Of a stretch of 64,000 bases of DNA, positions 44,415-52,909 are shown one piece after another. The translations under genes were made by a program, and so were the position numbers. This DNA is from Scybalomonas sp905214925. Its GTDB lineage: Bacteria > Bacillota > Clostridia > Lachnospirales > Lachnospiraceae. The stretch is taken from positions 1 through 64,000 of the forward strand of contig CAJMOB010000006.1 in assembly GCA_905214925.1 (NCBI GenBank), in the 5' to 3' direction. The notes under the pieces were generated by a model that made no database searches, was not told the origin of the DNA, and saw only the letters and a list, made by a program, of their open reading frames with translations. Position 1 is the first letter of the stretch. Every line of letters begins with the position of its first letter.

Positions 44415-45020
44415 TTAAAAGATCTCGTTTCCTTTTTCTACATCTTGCTTTTCATCAATGTCAAAAAGCTCTCTTTTTTGTTTTACTTCAACGAAAAATA
44501 CTTCTTCTATATGCCGCTTTAATACTTTCTTTCCTCCTACATCTCCTGTAAGATCAAGTAATTCTTTTTTATAATCCGGATGAAAAATAACAGGATTTCC
44601 CATCTCTTTTTCATAAGAAAGACAAGCGATTTTTTGTTTTTCGTTCAAGTATCCATTCACTAAGCGTTCTAACGATTCTAATGATAAATAAGGCTGATCA
44701 CAGACGGCAAATAAAATACCTGAAAACTGTTGTTGTTTTTTATAAAGAGCCTGAATTCCAAGTCCAATAGAACTTGAAATTCCTCGCTCTGGCTCTTCAT
44801 TCATCACTGGCATAAAGCCATACTTTTTTGCCTCTTCTTTCATTTCTTCAAACTGTGTTACCAATATTTTCTCTGTATTTGGAATCGCTGCTAATTTTTT
44901 CATCATGGAAAGATACATCATTTCTCCATTGACTTTAAAAAATTGCTTTCTTCCACCAAACCGTCGACTATTACCAGCTCCTAATAAAATAACGCCTAGT
45001 TTTTTATTCTTATCCTTCAT
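44415..45020 (-). CDS. MocA/MobA-like nucleotidyltransferase
   Basis: Predicted NTP transferase, 201 residues, with the sugar-nucleotide/molybdopterin transferase signature GVILLGAGNSRRFGGRKQF (about 9-27), CDQPYLS (about 103-109) and GNPVIFHPDY (about 136-145). Such proteins attach CMP or GMP to molybdenum cofactor, or have unrelated substrates. No molybdoenzyme or cofactor gene is in the window. Its start overlaps the tetR stop region by 11 bp, so the pair is co-translated and the regulator may control it. Confidence 0.8.
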   Translation of the reverse strand: MKDKNKKLGVILLGAGNSRRFGGRKQFFKVNGEMMYLSMMKKLAAIPNTEKILVTQFEEMKEEAKKYGFMPVMNEEPERGISSSIGLGIQALYKKQQQFSGILFAVCDQPYLSLESLERLVNGYLNEKQKIACLSYEKEMGNPVIFHPDYKKELLDLTGDVGGKKVLKRHIEEVFFVEVKQKRELFDIDEKQDVEKGNEIF

Positions 45021-45609
45021 GAACCGCTTTTAACACCTGTTGTTTACAGAAGTCAAAGTAAGCATGAATATCAAAATTTCCTTCATCAATTAAATATTGT
45101 AAAGAACCACCTTCTAACATAGAAACTAGCATAAATGGAATATATTGACGTTTTTCTTTTGAAAGATCTGGGGCATATTTATCCAATAATACACCAATTT
45201 CATTTCTCCAACCTTCAAAAGATTTACAAAATTCTTTACGCATTGGTTCATTAATTCTACCTTGAATCCAAAAATCAATTTCTGCAAAGTCATATTCTTT
45301 TTCTTCTAAAATAAAATCAAGTTTTTGTTTGAAAAAAGTATCAAGCTGGCTCTCTAATGAATCTCCACAACTCAAACTTAATTTTTTACGCAGTTCGATA
45401 CAACGACGTAATACTTTCTTCTGAAGAGCGATCATCAAATCATTTTTTGTCTTAAAATAATAATGGACATTTGACTGAACCATATTCGCTTCTTCTGCAA
45501 TCAGGTGCATTCTCGTACCGCTAATTGTCTTTTCTTTTACAATTCTAAGAGCGGCATCTAGCACCTTGTCTTCTGTCTTCTTGTCTTCAAATTCTAAATG
45601 TTCTTTCAT
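45010..45609 (-). CDS. TetR-family transcriptional regulator
   Basis: Dimeric repressor-type protein, 199 residues. The helix-turn-helix is at about 28-52 (GTRMHLIAEEANMVQSNVHYYFKTKNDL), and the C-terminal domain shows no recognisable ligand-binding motif. AGGATAAG precedes the ATG at 45609. It forms an operon with the MocA-like gene and has its own strong promoter, with an ACTAT/ATAGT dyad at 45683-45698 near the start point that could be its autoregulatory operator. Confidence 0.88.
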   Translation of the reverse strand: MKEHLEFEDKKTEDKVLDAALRIVKEKTISGTRMHLIAEEANMVQSNVHYYFKTKNDLMIALQKKVLRRCIELRKKLSLSCGDSLESQLDTFFKQKLDFILEEKEYDFAEIDFWIQGRINEPMRKEFCKSFEGWRNEIGVLLDKYAPDLSKEKRQYIPFMLVSMLEGGSLQYLIDEGNFDIHAYFDFCKQQVLKAVHEG

Positions 45610-45704
45610 TGCTCTTATCCTTCTTTTATCTATACTTTTTATTATTTATAGAGTCCTTCTCTACAAACGTAATGCATTTCAAACTATTCTCCTATAGTGA
45701 TTTG

Positions 45705-45733
45705 ATTATATAGTATAATTTTTTTCAATGCAA
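45705..45733 (-). promoter_or_regulatory. Sigma-A promoter of tetR-mocA
   Basis: TTGCAT (45728-45733), 17-bp spacer, TATAAT (45705-45710) on the minus strand. Confidence 0.75.
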
Positions 45734-45822
45734 GGGAATCCATTCAACTTTTTTTGAAAGAACGAATTTTTTGTGATTTTTTATAATTCTCCTGCCATAT
45801 TTTAGGCTCTTTATTATTGAAT

Positions 45823-47610
45823 TTATTTGCCTTCAAACTGATCTAATAATTCTTCAAATAGTTTTAATGCACTATCGACAGGTTCTCTTGTTGACATATC
45901 CACACCACATAATTTTAAAAGGCTAATTGGATCCATGGAACAACCACCTTGTAAAAATTTAAAGTATCCTTCTTTTGCTTTTTCATCACCTGATAAAATT
46001 TTTCTACTAATTGCAATAGCTGCTGAGTAACCTGTTGAATATTGATATACATAAAATGGTGTATAAAAATGCGGAATTCTTGCCCATTCCATATCGATAT
46101 CAGAGTCAACGATTACGTCATCTCCATAGTATTTCACATTGAGATCATGATAAATCTTACATAAACTTTCTGCTGTTAAAGATTGTCCTTTTTGAACCAT
46201 CTCATGGGTAATTTTTTCAAACTCAGCAAACAATGCCTGACGATATAAAGTAGTTCTAAATTTTTCCATGAAATAATTTATTAGATAATCTTTTTCTTCT
46301 TTGGAATCCGCTTTCTTTAATAAATAATCCATTAAAATGGCTTCATTACAAGTGGATGCCACTTCTGCTACGAAAATTTTATATCCTGCATATAAAAATG
46401 GCTGTGCCTTATCAGAATAATAAGAATGCATGGCATGTCCCATTTCATGGGCTAATGTAAATGCAGATTTTAAATTCGGCTCATGATTTAAAAGCACATA
46501 TGGATGGATTCCATAAGACCCCCAAGAATAAGCACCAGAACGTTTTCCTTTATTTTCAAATACGTCGATCCAACGATTTTCAAATCCTTCTTTTAAATGA
46601 GAACGATATTCTTCTCCAAGTGGAGCTAACGCTTCATATACCATTTCTTTTGCTTCTTCATAGCTGATCTCTTTTTCCATATCTTCAATCATAGAAGTAT
46701 AAATATCATACATATGAAGTTCGTCAACGCCTAATCTCTCTTTTCGGATTTTCATATAACGATGGAGTAATGGTAAATGGTCATGAACGGAAGCTAATAA
46801 ATTATCATATACCAAAACAGGTACATTATTATTATCTAAATTCATGGCCATAGAACTTTCATATTTTCTTGCTTTTGCATAAAACCATTCTTTTTTAAGA
46901 TTTGCTTTGAAAATAGAAGCCAATGTATTTTTATGAGCATAATAAGCGTTATAAGTGCTAACAAAGGCATTTTTACGAAGTGTGCGGTCACTACTAGAAA
47001 GATAAGATAGAAGACGTCCATGTGTCAATGGAAGTTTATTTCCATCTCCATCCATTACATCTTCAAAACGAATATCTGCATTATCAAACATAGAGAAGAT
47101 ATCAGCAGGTGCTCCTCCCATATCACTTGTCTCTGCAAGAAGTTGTTCTAATTCTTCAGAAAGCACATGGGCTCTTTGTCTTGTTACTTCTTCTAAAAAT
47201 TTTTTATAAAAAATAAGGCAGTCTTTCTTAGCCCATTCTTTTAATGTTTCTTCTTCAATAGCAAGCAATTCTGGTGTCATAAAAGAAATTTTGCTTTCAA
47301 AACGATTTTCTACATTAGAAGCACGGTCTGCAAAATCTTGATAAAAACTGTTTCCAGTATCTTGGTGATATCTTTGATTTGCATAGACAGAAATCTTTTC
47401 CACTTTTTCTGCTAACTTGGCATATTTATTTAAAAACTCTGCTAATGTTTCTGGAGAAGCAGAAAGCTTTCCTTGATAATTTGCTAATTCATCCATTTCT
47501 TTAAAAGAAGACTCATAATCCCTTTCCCAATCTTCATTTGTCGCATACATATCCTCCATTTTCCATGTATACTTTTCTTCCATCTGATCTCTTTTTAAAA
47601 CTTCATTCAT
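45823..47610 (-). CDS. pepF: Oligoendopeptidase F
   Basis: Cytoplasmic M3 zinc peptidase degrading oligopeptides. The 595 residues carry an N-terminal PepF domain (YTWKMEDMYATNEDWERDYE) and the zinc motif HEMGH in TLAHEMGHAMHSYYS (about 383-397) with the downstream glutamate in EVASTCNEAI. Length is typical. GGAAGG lies before the ATG. Surrounding genes give no functional link; it appears to be transcribed alone. Confidence 0.95.
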   Translation of the reverse strand: MNEVLKRDQMEEKYTWKMEDMYATNEDWERDYESSFKEMDELANYQGKLSASPETLAEFLNKYAKLAEKVEKISVYANQRYHQDTGNSFYQDFADRASNVENRFESKISFMTPELLAIEEETLKEWAKKDCLIFYKKFLEEVTRQRAHVLSEELEQLLAETSDMGGAPADIFSMFDNADIRFEDVMDGDGNKLPLTHGRLLSYLSSSDRTLRKNAFVSTYNAYYAHKNTLASIFKANLKKEWFYAKARKYESSMAMNLDNNNVPVLVYDNLLASVHDHLPLLHRYMKIRKERLGVDELHMYDIYTSMIEDMEKEISYEEAKEMVYEALAPLGEEYRSHLKEGFENRWIDVFENKGKRSGAYSWGSYGIHPYVLLNHEPNLKSAFTLAHEMGHAMHSYYSDKAQPFLYAGYKIFVAEVASTCNEAILMDYLLKKADSKEEKDYLINYFMEKFRTTLYRQALFAEFEKITHEMVQKGQSLTAESLCKIYHDLNVKYYGDDVIVDSDIDMEWARIPHFYTPFYVYQYSTGYSAAIAISRKILSGDEKAKEGYFKFLQGGCSMDPISLLKLCGVDMSTREPVDSALKLFEELLDQFEGK

Positions 47611-47697
47611 GTCTTTTCTATCCTTCCTTTCCTTTTTCTAATTTATTTCTTCATCTCATATTCCACAGTTGTTTCAAAATGTAGCTGAGCTTAAAGA

Positions 47698-48546
47698 CTA
47701 TAATTTCTCCCGATGAATGGCTTCAATTAATTCCCAAAGAACGGATTCAAAACAAAGCCCATCATTTTTTGGCGTATTACACTCCATCGTATAAACGAGA
47801 GCTTTTCTTATAAAATCTGCTGATAGGGAGACAGAACGCTCAATTGGAATCCCTTTCATTTCAGCTCCTGTAATAATTGCACTAAATACATCTCCCGTCC
47901 CTGGACGACTTTCTACTACTTTCTTATTCCCAATGAGTCCTTCTTTTCCATTTCGTTCATAGTAATAGTTTACCACGTTATCATGAAACTGCAATCCTGT
48001 TATGACTACTTTTTTCGCCCCTAAATCACAAAGCCCTCCTGCGATTTTTTTTAATTTTTCTTCCGTTGGTAATACGCTTGGATACTCTATTTCTAAAAGT
48101 CGACAAGCTTCTGTAAGATTCGGCGTCACAACATCTGCATGATGAACCAAATGTTTCATCTCCCTACACATCTTCTCCGTGTAAGTGGCATACAAAACAC
48201 CATCATCTCCCATAACAGGATCTACAATCACTTTTGTATCTTCTCGTTGAAACTGTTCCAAAAAAGAAAGTACTAACTCTATCTGCTGTTCCGAACCTAA
48301 AAATCCTGTTGTGATTCCATCAAAGGATACCCCCAATTCTTTCCAATTATCCATATACTCTTTCATATGGCTTGTATAATCATCGAAATAATAGGCTGGA
48401 TATCCTGTATGAGCAGAGAGAATGGCTGTAGGAAGAACACAACACTGTACCCCCATGGCTGAAATAATTGGAAGCTGTACTGCTGTCGAACACCTTCCAA
48501 ATCCTGTCACATCGTTGATTAACGCAATTCTCTTTTGCTTTTTCAT
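47698..48546 (-). CDS. Pyridoxal/pyridoxamine kinase
   Basis: Ribokinase-fold kinase of the pyridoxal kinase group, phosphorylating B6 vitamers (salvage of pyridoxal phosphate). The 282 residues show INDVTGFGRCSTAVQLP (about 10-26), the LSAHTGY segment, VVDPVMGDDGVLY-like DPVMGDDGVLYATY (about 128-141), TPNLTEA and the GTGDVFSAII anion hole with catalytic Asp (about 217-226). PdxK/PdxY or hydroxymethylpyrimidine kinase activity cannot be fully separated. Confidence 0.85.
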   Translation of the reverse strand: MKKQKRIALINDVTGFGRCSTAVQLPIISAMGVQCCVLPTAILSAHTGYPAYYFDDYTSHMKEYMDNWKELGVSFDGITTGFLGSEQQIELVLSFLEQFQREDTKVIVDPVMGDDGVLYATYTEKMCREMKHLVHHADVVTPNLTEACRLLEIEYPSVLPTEEKLKKIAGGLCDLGAKKVVITGLQFHDNVVNYYYERNGKEGLIGNKKVVESRPGTGDVFSAIITGAEMKGIPIERSVSLSADFIRKALVYTMECNTPKNDGLCFESVLWELIEAIHREKL

Positions 48547-48668
48547 TGCTACACCGCCTTTTTCTTCCCGTTTTCTTTCTATGATATAAACTATATAACT
48601 TTTATCATTTTTTCTATAAGTTTTTTCCCATTATGCTCCATTATAATAAAGGAAAAAAGCGTAACGAT

Positions 48669-49547
48669 TTAACGCAAAGTAATATCTCCCTTTTCCACTA
48701 AAAATTCTGGACGATAAGACAATTTTGCTTTACGAAGTCCTTCACTTCCTGTGTCTTCTTCTCGATTAATATAGAGAAACTCTTTTCCGAAATCACTAAC
48801 AAACTGTTGATTGATCATCGGATAAGCACCCTGAATATCTGCATATGCTTTTTCAATATGCACAACGAGGGTATCATCTGTCACTTTTTCTCCAATAGTA
48901 AAAGCGATTACTTTACCATTTGCCCGTAATACACCACCGAATAAGTCTAACTGTTTAAAATATTTTAAATAATTTAATGTGACACAAATTTCTGCATATT
49001 TTTCTGGATCACTATCACATTCATTTTCTCTTCTCCAGTCCTGTGCCATTACAACACATTCTGGAATATTATCTTCTGTCATTCGCTCATAAGTCCAATC
49101 TGGATTGTTTTCTTTAAAACGATTAATATGATTTCTTTTTCCATGTAATTTCTTTCCAGCTAACGTGCTAAGTTTTTCTGATAAATAAACATAATCCGCT
49201 AAATCTCGATTATATTCTACTTGAAACTTTCCTGGAAATAATTCCTCTAATCGTTCAAAACGACTTGGTGTAATGGAACACATAGAAAACTCGATCCCTT
49301 GTTTTTGTGATTCTTCTATTAAAAGTTCAATTGTCTTTTTTAAGTCTCCTTTTCCAAGTGGATAGGTGTAAGCACCTCGTTCTAAGCGATAGACAAGCAT
49401 ATCATTGACAATAGCATAAGTGACCCCATAATGAGGTGCCCATAATACCATATTAGCAAAAGTAAGCTCACAAGAACGCTCGTCCACTTGTTCATAATAA
49501 GGTAAAAATAAATCTCTATCTTCTACTGTAAATTTTTTAAATTCCAA
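48669..49547 (-). CDS. DUF2156 protein, lysyltransferase-like GNAT fold
   Basis: Family related to the catalytic domain of phosphatidylglycerol lysyltransferase (MprF), here without a membrane part. The 292 residues show GNAT-type segments: RSCELTFANMVLWAPHYG, KLHGKRNHINRFKENNPDW (about 132-150), GGVLRANGKVIAFTIGE and VVHIEKAYADIQGAYPMINQQF. An aminoacyl-transfer role is inferred only. The start is TTG at 49545-49547, preceded by AAGGGG eight bases upstream; no ATG precedes the conserved part. Confidence 0.82.
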   Translation of the reverse strand: MEFKKFTVEDRDLFLPYYEQVDERSCELTFANMVLWAPHYGVTYAIVNDMLVYRLERGAYTYPLGKGDLKKTIELLIEESQKQGIEFSMCSITPSRFERLEELFPGKFQVEYNRDLADYVYLSEKLSTLAGKKLHGKRNHINRFKENNPDWTYERMTEDNIPECVVMAQDWRRENECDSDPEKYAEICVTLNYLKYFKQLDLFGGVLRANGKVIAFTIGEKVTDDTLVVHIEKAYADIQGAYPMINQQFVSDFGKEFLYINREEDTGSEGLRKAKLSYRPEFLVEKGDITLR

Positions 49548-49755
49548 AGTAATTCCCCTTTCAATTGCCTAGCAAACCAATGTTTCCTATAAATTTAATA
49601 ACTGGTCATGAAGTTTTCCAACACACACTTTTTCACAAACCCATTACCGGCAATCTTCTTTTCTCTTGCTAGAATTATAATTAGTTATTATTACTGTTTC
49701 TTATTTTACTTTCTTAAAGAATATACCACAAGAAAAAAAAAATGGCAAATCCTCC

Positions 49756-49784
49756 TTGACAACTTCTATTTTTTTCTATATACT
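49756..49784 (+). promoter_or_regulatory. Sigma-A promoter of the manganese riboswitch-ATPase transcript
   Basis: TTGACA (49756-49761), 17-bp spacer, TATACT (49779-49784). The predicted start near 49791 leaves about 28 bases before the riboswitch P1 stem. The 200 bp further upstream (49548-49755) hold no feature I can support apart from the DUF2156 gene's own unlocated promoter. Confidence 0.85.
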
Positions 49785-49817
49785 CATTTCTATAATAATT
49801 ATATCAATCCCCATTTC

Positions 49818-49934
49818 GTAATAAAAGGGAGTAGTTGATATCTAATTTTATTTGTAAAATTAGATAGGTACAATATCGTCAGTACAATTGATGATTCAAT
49901 TCGGTATGTAACTAAGCAGCGAGACTTTTATTGC
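49818..49934 (+). promoter_or_regulatory. yybP-ykoY manganese riboswitch aptamer
   Basis: The conserved elements occur in order: AATAAAAGGGAGTAG (P1 5' strand and loop), a TCTAATTTTA/TAAAATTAGA hairpin (49841-49865), CGTCAGTAC (49877-49885), GGTATGTAACT (49903-49913) and GAGACTTTTATT (49921-49932), which closes P1. This is the Mn2+-sensing class. The P1 3' strand overlaps the 5' arm of the following terminator, so metal binding should prevent termination and switch on the downstream ATPase gene. Confidence 0.88.
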
Positions 49935-49973
49935 AGTATTTCTAATACTGTGATAAAGGGCTCGCTTTTTTTT
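49919..49973 (+). terminator. Expression-platform terminator of the manganese riboswitch
   Basis: GCGAG (49919-49923) pairs with CTCGC (49961-49965), with inner stem CAGTATT/AATACTG and a TTAT/ATAA segment, followed by eight Ts (49966-49973). Its 5' arm is the aptamer's P1 3' strand. Its T-tract is the first arm of palindromic element copy B. Confidence 0.9.
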
Positions 49974-50047
49974 GTTTCATAGGAAATACATCGTTACATC
50001 AATGTGTAAAAGTACTGGTTTCCTATGAAATAAAAAAGTGCATATGC
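49966..50047 (+). repeat. Palindromic intergenic element, copy B
   Basis: Arms TTTCATAGGAAA (49975-49986) and TTTCCTATGAAA (50019-50030), extended by T8 and TAAAAAAG, flank a 32-base spacer. Read on the plus strand it aligns closely to copy C, including the spacer stretches GTAAAAGT and ACTGG. It lies between the riboswitch terminator and the ATPase ribosome site. Confidence 0.85.
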
Positions 50048-50120
50048 AAGTTACATTACTCTTTGTATAGCCTAACATCATTATGGGGAGACTATAATAC
50101 AAAAGAAAGGATTCGATTTT

Positions 50121-52703
50121 ATGGAACAAAACAAACAGTACTCCACAATGTCGTCAGAAGAAACGCTTCGTAACGTAAATAGCACATCTTCTGGACTCAC
50201 AACTGAACAAGCAAAAAAACATCAAGAAACGTACGGTCTTAATGAATTGACCGATACAAAGAAGAAATCCACATTCCAAATTTTTCTTGAACAATTTAAA
50301 GATTTCCTCGTACTTATTTTAATCGGTGCTGGTACGATTTCAGCAGTACTTGGTGATTGGGAAAGTTCCCTTGTTATTTTTGCAGTTATTATATTAAATG
50401 CGATTCTTGGAACAGTCCAAACCAAAAAAGCAGAACAATCTTTAAATAGCTTAAAGAGTTTATCGGCAGAATCCGCTAAAGTGCTTCGTGATAACAAAAT
50501 CGTTCTAATTCCTTCTCGTGAAGTTACTATTGGAGATATTGTTTACTTAGAAGCAGGGGATTCTATTGTAGCCGATGGACGCCTTTTAGAATGTGCCAGC
50601 CTTCAGGTAAACGAAAGTGCTTTAACAGGAGAAAGTACCGCCGTTGAAAAACAATTAGAGCCATTAAAAGATGGTCTTCCAATTGCTGATCAAACAAATA
50701 TGGTGTTTTCTGGAACGTTTGCCACTTATGGCCGTGGCGCTTTCGTTGTTACTTCTATCGGTATGGATACAGAAGTTGGTAAAATTGCTTCTCTAATCCA
50801 AAATGCAAAAGAAAAACGAACACCACTTCAAGTAAACCTAGACGCCTTTGGACAAAAGCTCTCTCTTTTAATCCTTGGACTCTGTACTATTTTATTAGTG
50901 CTCAGCATGGTAAGAGGGGCAAGTTTCTTAGACTCCTTCATGTTTGCTGTAGCTCTTGCAGTTGCTGCTATTCCGGAAGCATTAAGCTCCATCGTTACTA
51001 TCGTACTTTCCTTTGGTACACAAAAGATGGCAAAAGAACATGCGATTATTCGAAAGTTACAAGCAGTAGAAGGTCTTGGTAGTGTATCTGTTATCTGTTC
51101 CGATAAAACAGGTACTTTAACACAAAACAAAATGACCGTAACTTCTTGTTATGTGAATGGCAAAATTCAATCATTAAACGATTTAAATACCTCTGATTTG
51201 GCAGTCAAAGAACTGATTACTTATGGAGTTCTATGCAATGACTCCCGTATTGAAAATGATACAGAAATTGGAGATCCAACAGAAACTGCTCTGCTTCACT
51301 TTGCCAGAAAGAAACAGATGGAAGAATCAAACATTCGCTCTTCTTATGAACGACTTTCTGAAATTCCATTTGATTCCGATCGAAAATTAATGTCTACGGT
51401 ACATTCTTTTGACGGAAAACAGATGATGATTACAAAAGGAGCTGTAGATGTCTTATTAAATCGTATGAATCTTTCTGATAAAGAAAAGGAAGCAATTCAA
51501 ACAGCCAATGAAACTTTCTCAAAAGAAGGACTTCGTGTTCTCGCTTTTGCAAAAAAAGAAATTTCCCATCTTCCAATTACGTTAGAAGATGAAACTGATT
51601 ATGCATTCTGTGGATTGATCGCTATGATCGACCCACCAAGAGAAGAATCTATGGAAGCGGTTTTTGCATGTAAGAGCGCTGGAATTCGTCCAGTCATGAT
51701 TACGGGTGATCATAAAGTAACTGCTTCTGCCATTGCAAAACAAATCGGTATTTTATCCGACGGTCAAAAAGCATTAGATGGCGCGGAAATCGATCACTTA
51801 ACGGATGAACAGCTACAAGAATTAGTTCCAGAAGTCGCAGTATACGCTCGTGTATCCCCAGAGCACAAAATTCGTATCGTTCGTGCATGGCAGGAACGTG
51901 GCAATATCGTTGCTATGACAGGTGATGGTGTTAACGATGCCCCTGCTTTAAAACAAGCGGATATCGGTGTTGCTATGGGTATTACAGGAACAGGAGTTGC
52001 AAAGGATGCTTCTTCTATGATTTTAACTGATGATAACTTTGCAACCATCGTAAAAGCAGTGGAAAACGGAAGAAATATTTACGCTAACATTAAACGTTCG
52101 ATTCAATTTCTTCTTTCTGGTAACTTTGCGGGAATTTTAGCAGTGCTCTATGCATCTCTTCTCGCACTTCCACTTCCATTTGAACCGGTACACTTACTTT
52201 TTATTAACTTATTAACGGACAGCTTACCTGCTATCGCCCTTGGTTTAGAACCACATAATAGCCATGTGATGAAAGAAAAACCTCGTCCAATGAATGAATC
52301 TATCATGACGAAGTCTTTCTTAAGACAAATAGGAATTGAAGGCCTTATTATTGCAATTGCTACTTTAGTCGCCTATACAATCGGTTTACAAACAAGCCCT
52401 CAAACTGCTTCTACTATGGCATTTGCAACTCTTTGCCTCTCTCGTTTGTTCCATGGATTTAACTGTAAATCAGAACATCCAGTTCTCTTTACAAAACAAT
52501 TTGGCAACAACCCATATTTATTCGGCGCTTTCTTCATTGGATTTGTGCTTTTAAATGGAGTTCTTCTCATTCCAGCATTACAGCCACTCTTTAAAACGGA
52601 AGCGCTTACACTTTCCTTATTATTCACAATTTATGGTCTTGCTTTCGGTTCCATGATTCTAATTCAGATCTTAAAATGGATTGTAAAAAAAGTTCGTAAA
52701 TAG
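50121..52703 (+). CDS. P2-type cation-transporting ATPase, probable manganese exporter
   Basis: Membrane pump with about ten helices, 860 residues. TGES at 169-172, phosphorylation site D328 in CSDKTGTLTQNK, and TGDGVNDAPALKQADIGVAMG hinge motif. The TM4 motif is IPEALSS rather than the IPEGLP of calcium pumps, a difference shared with streptococcal MgtA and lactococcal YoaB, which export manganese. The upstream Mn2+ riboswitch supports the same role: efflux induced by excess manganese. Ca2+ transport remains possible. ATG at 50121 has GAAAGGA upstream. Its own terminator follows at 52740. Confidence 0.9.
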   Translation: MEQNKQYSTMSSEETLRNVNSTSSGLTTEQAKKHQETYGLNELTDTKKKSTFQIFLEQFKDFLVLILIGAGTISAVLGDWESSLVIFAVIILNAILGTVQTKKAEQSLNSLKSLSAESAKVLRDNKIVLIPSREVTIGDIVYLEAGDSIVADGRLLECASLQVNESALTGESTAVEKQLEPLKDGLPIADQTNMVFSGTFATYGRGAFVVTSIGMDTEVGKIASLIQNAKEKRTPLQVNLDAFGQKLSLLILGLCTILLVLSMVRGASFLDSFMFAVALAVAAIPEALSSIVTIVLSFGTQKMAKEHAIIRKLQAVEGLGSVSVICSDKTGTLTQNKMTVTSCYVNGKIQSLNDLNTSDLAVKELITYGVLCNDSRIENDTEIGDPTETALLHFARKKQMEESNIRSSYERLSEIPFDSDRKLMSTVHSFDGKQMMITKGAVDVLLNRMNLSDKEKEAIQTANETFSKEGLRVLAFAKKEISHLPITLEDETDYAFCGLIAMIDPPREESMEAVFACKSAGIRPVMITGDHKVTASAIAKQIGILSDGQKALDGAEIDHLTDEQLQELVPEVAVYARVSPEHKIRIVRAWQERGNIVAMTGDGVNDAPALKQADIGVAMGITGTGVAKDASSMILTDDNFATIVKAVENGRNIYANIKRSIQFLLSGNFAGILAVLYASLLALPLPFEPVHLLFINLLTDSLPAIALGLEPHNSHVMKEKPRPMNESIMTKSFLRQIGIEGLIIAIATLVAYTIGLQTSPQTASTMAFATLCLSRLFHGFNCKSEHPVLFTKQFGNNPYLFGAFFIGFVLLNGVLLIPALQPLFKTEALTLSLLFTIYGLAFGSMILIQILKWIVKKVRK

Positions 52704-52739
52704 CCTAATAAGCGAATTTTAGATTTCAATATACTTTTG

Positions 52740-52803
52740 AAAATTCCTATCTTTTATGCTATAGTATCCATGATATACTATTTAAAAGATAGGAATTTTT
52801 TTG
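52740..52803 (+). terminator. Rho-independent terminator of the P-type ATPase gene
   Basis: A 17-bp perfect stem, AAAATTCCTATCTTTTA (52740-52756) and its complement (52783-52799), with a 26-base loop that contains ATAGTAT/ATATACTAT, and a TTTTTTT tail. Confidence 0.88.
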
Positions 52804-52804
52804 G

Positions 52805-52852
52805 AAACTCGCAAAACATCTTTCTTATCGTTTTCGTGAAAATAGCGAGTTT
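52805..52852 (+). promoter_or_regulatory. Dyad between the ATPase terminator and rqcH
   Basis: AAACTCGC (52805-52812) and GCGAGTTT (52845-52852) flank a 32-base spacer, followed by GCTTTTTATCG. The layout, immediately after a terminator T-tract with a spacer of this size, resembles the palindromic element family, but the sequence differs. It may be an rqcH leader structure. Confidence 0.45.
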
Positions 52853-52909
52853 GCTTTTTATCGTTTTGAATATCTATAAAAAAGCATTATAGAAAAGGAG
52901 AGTTTGTCT

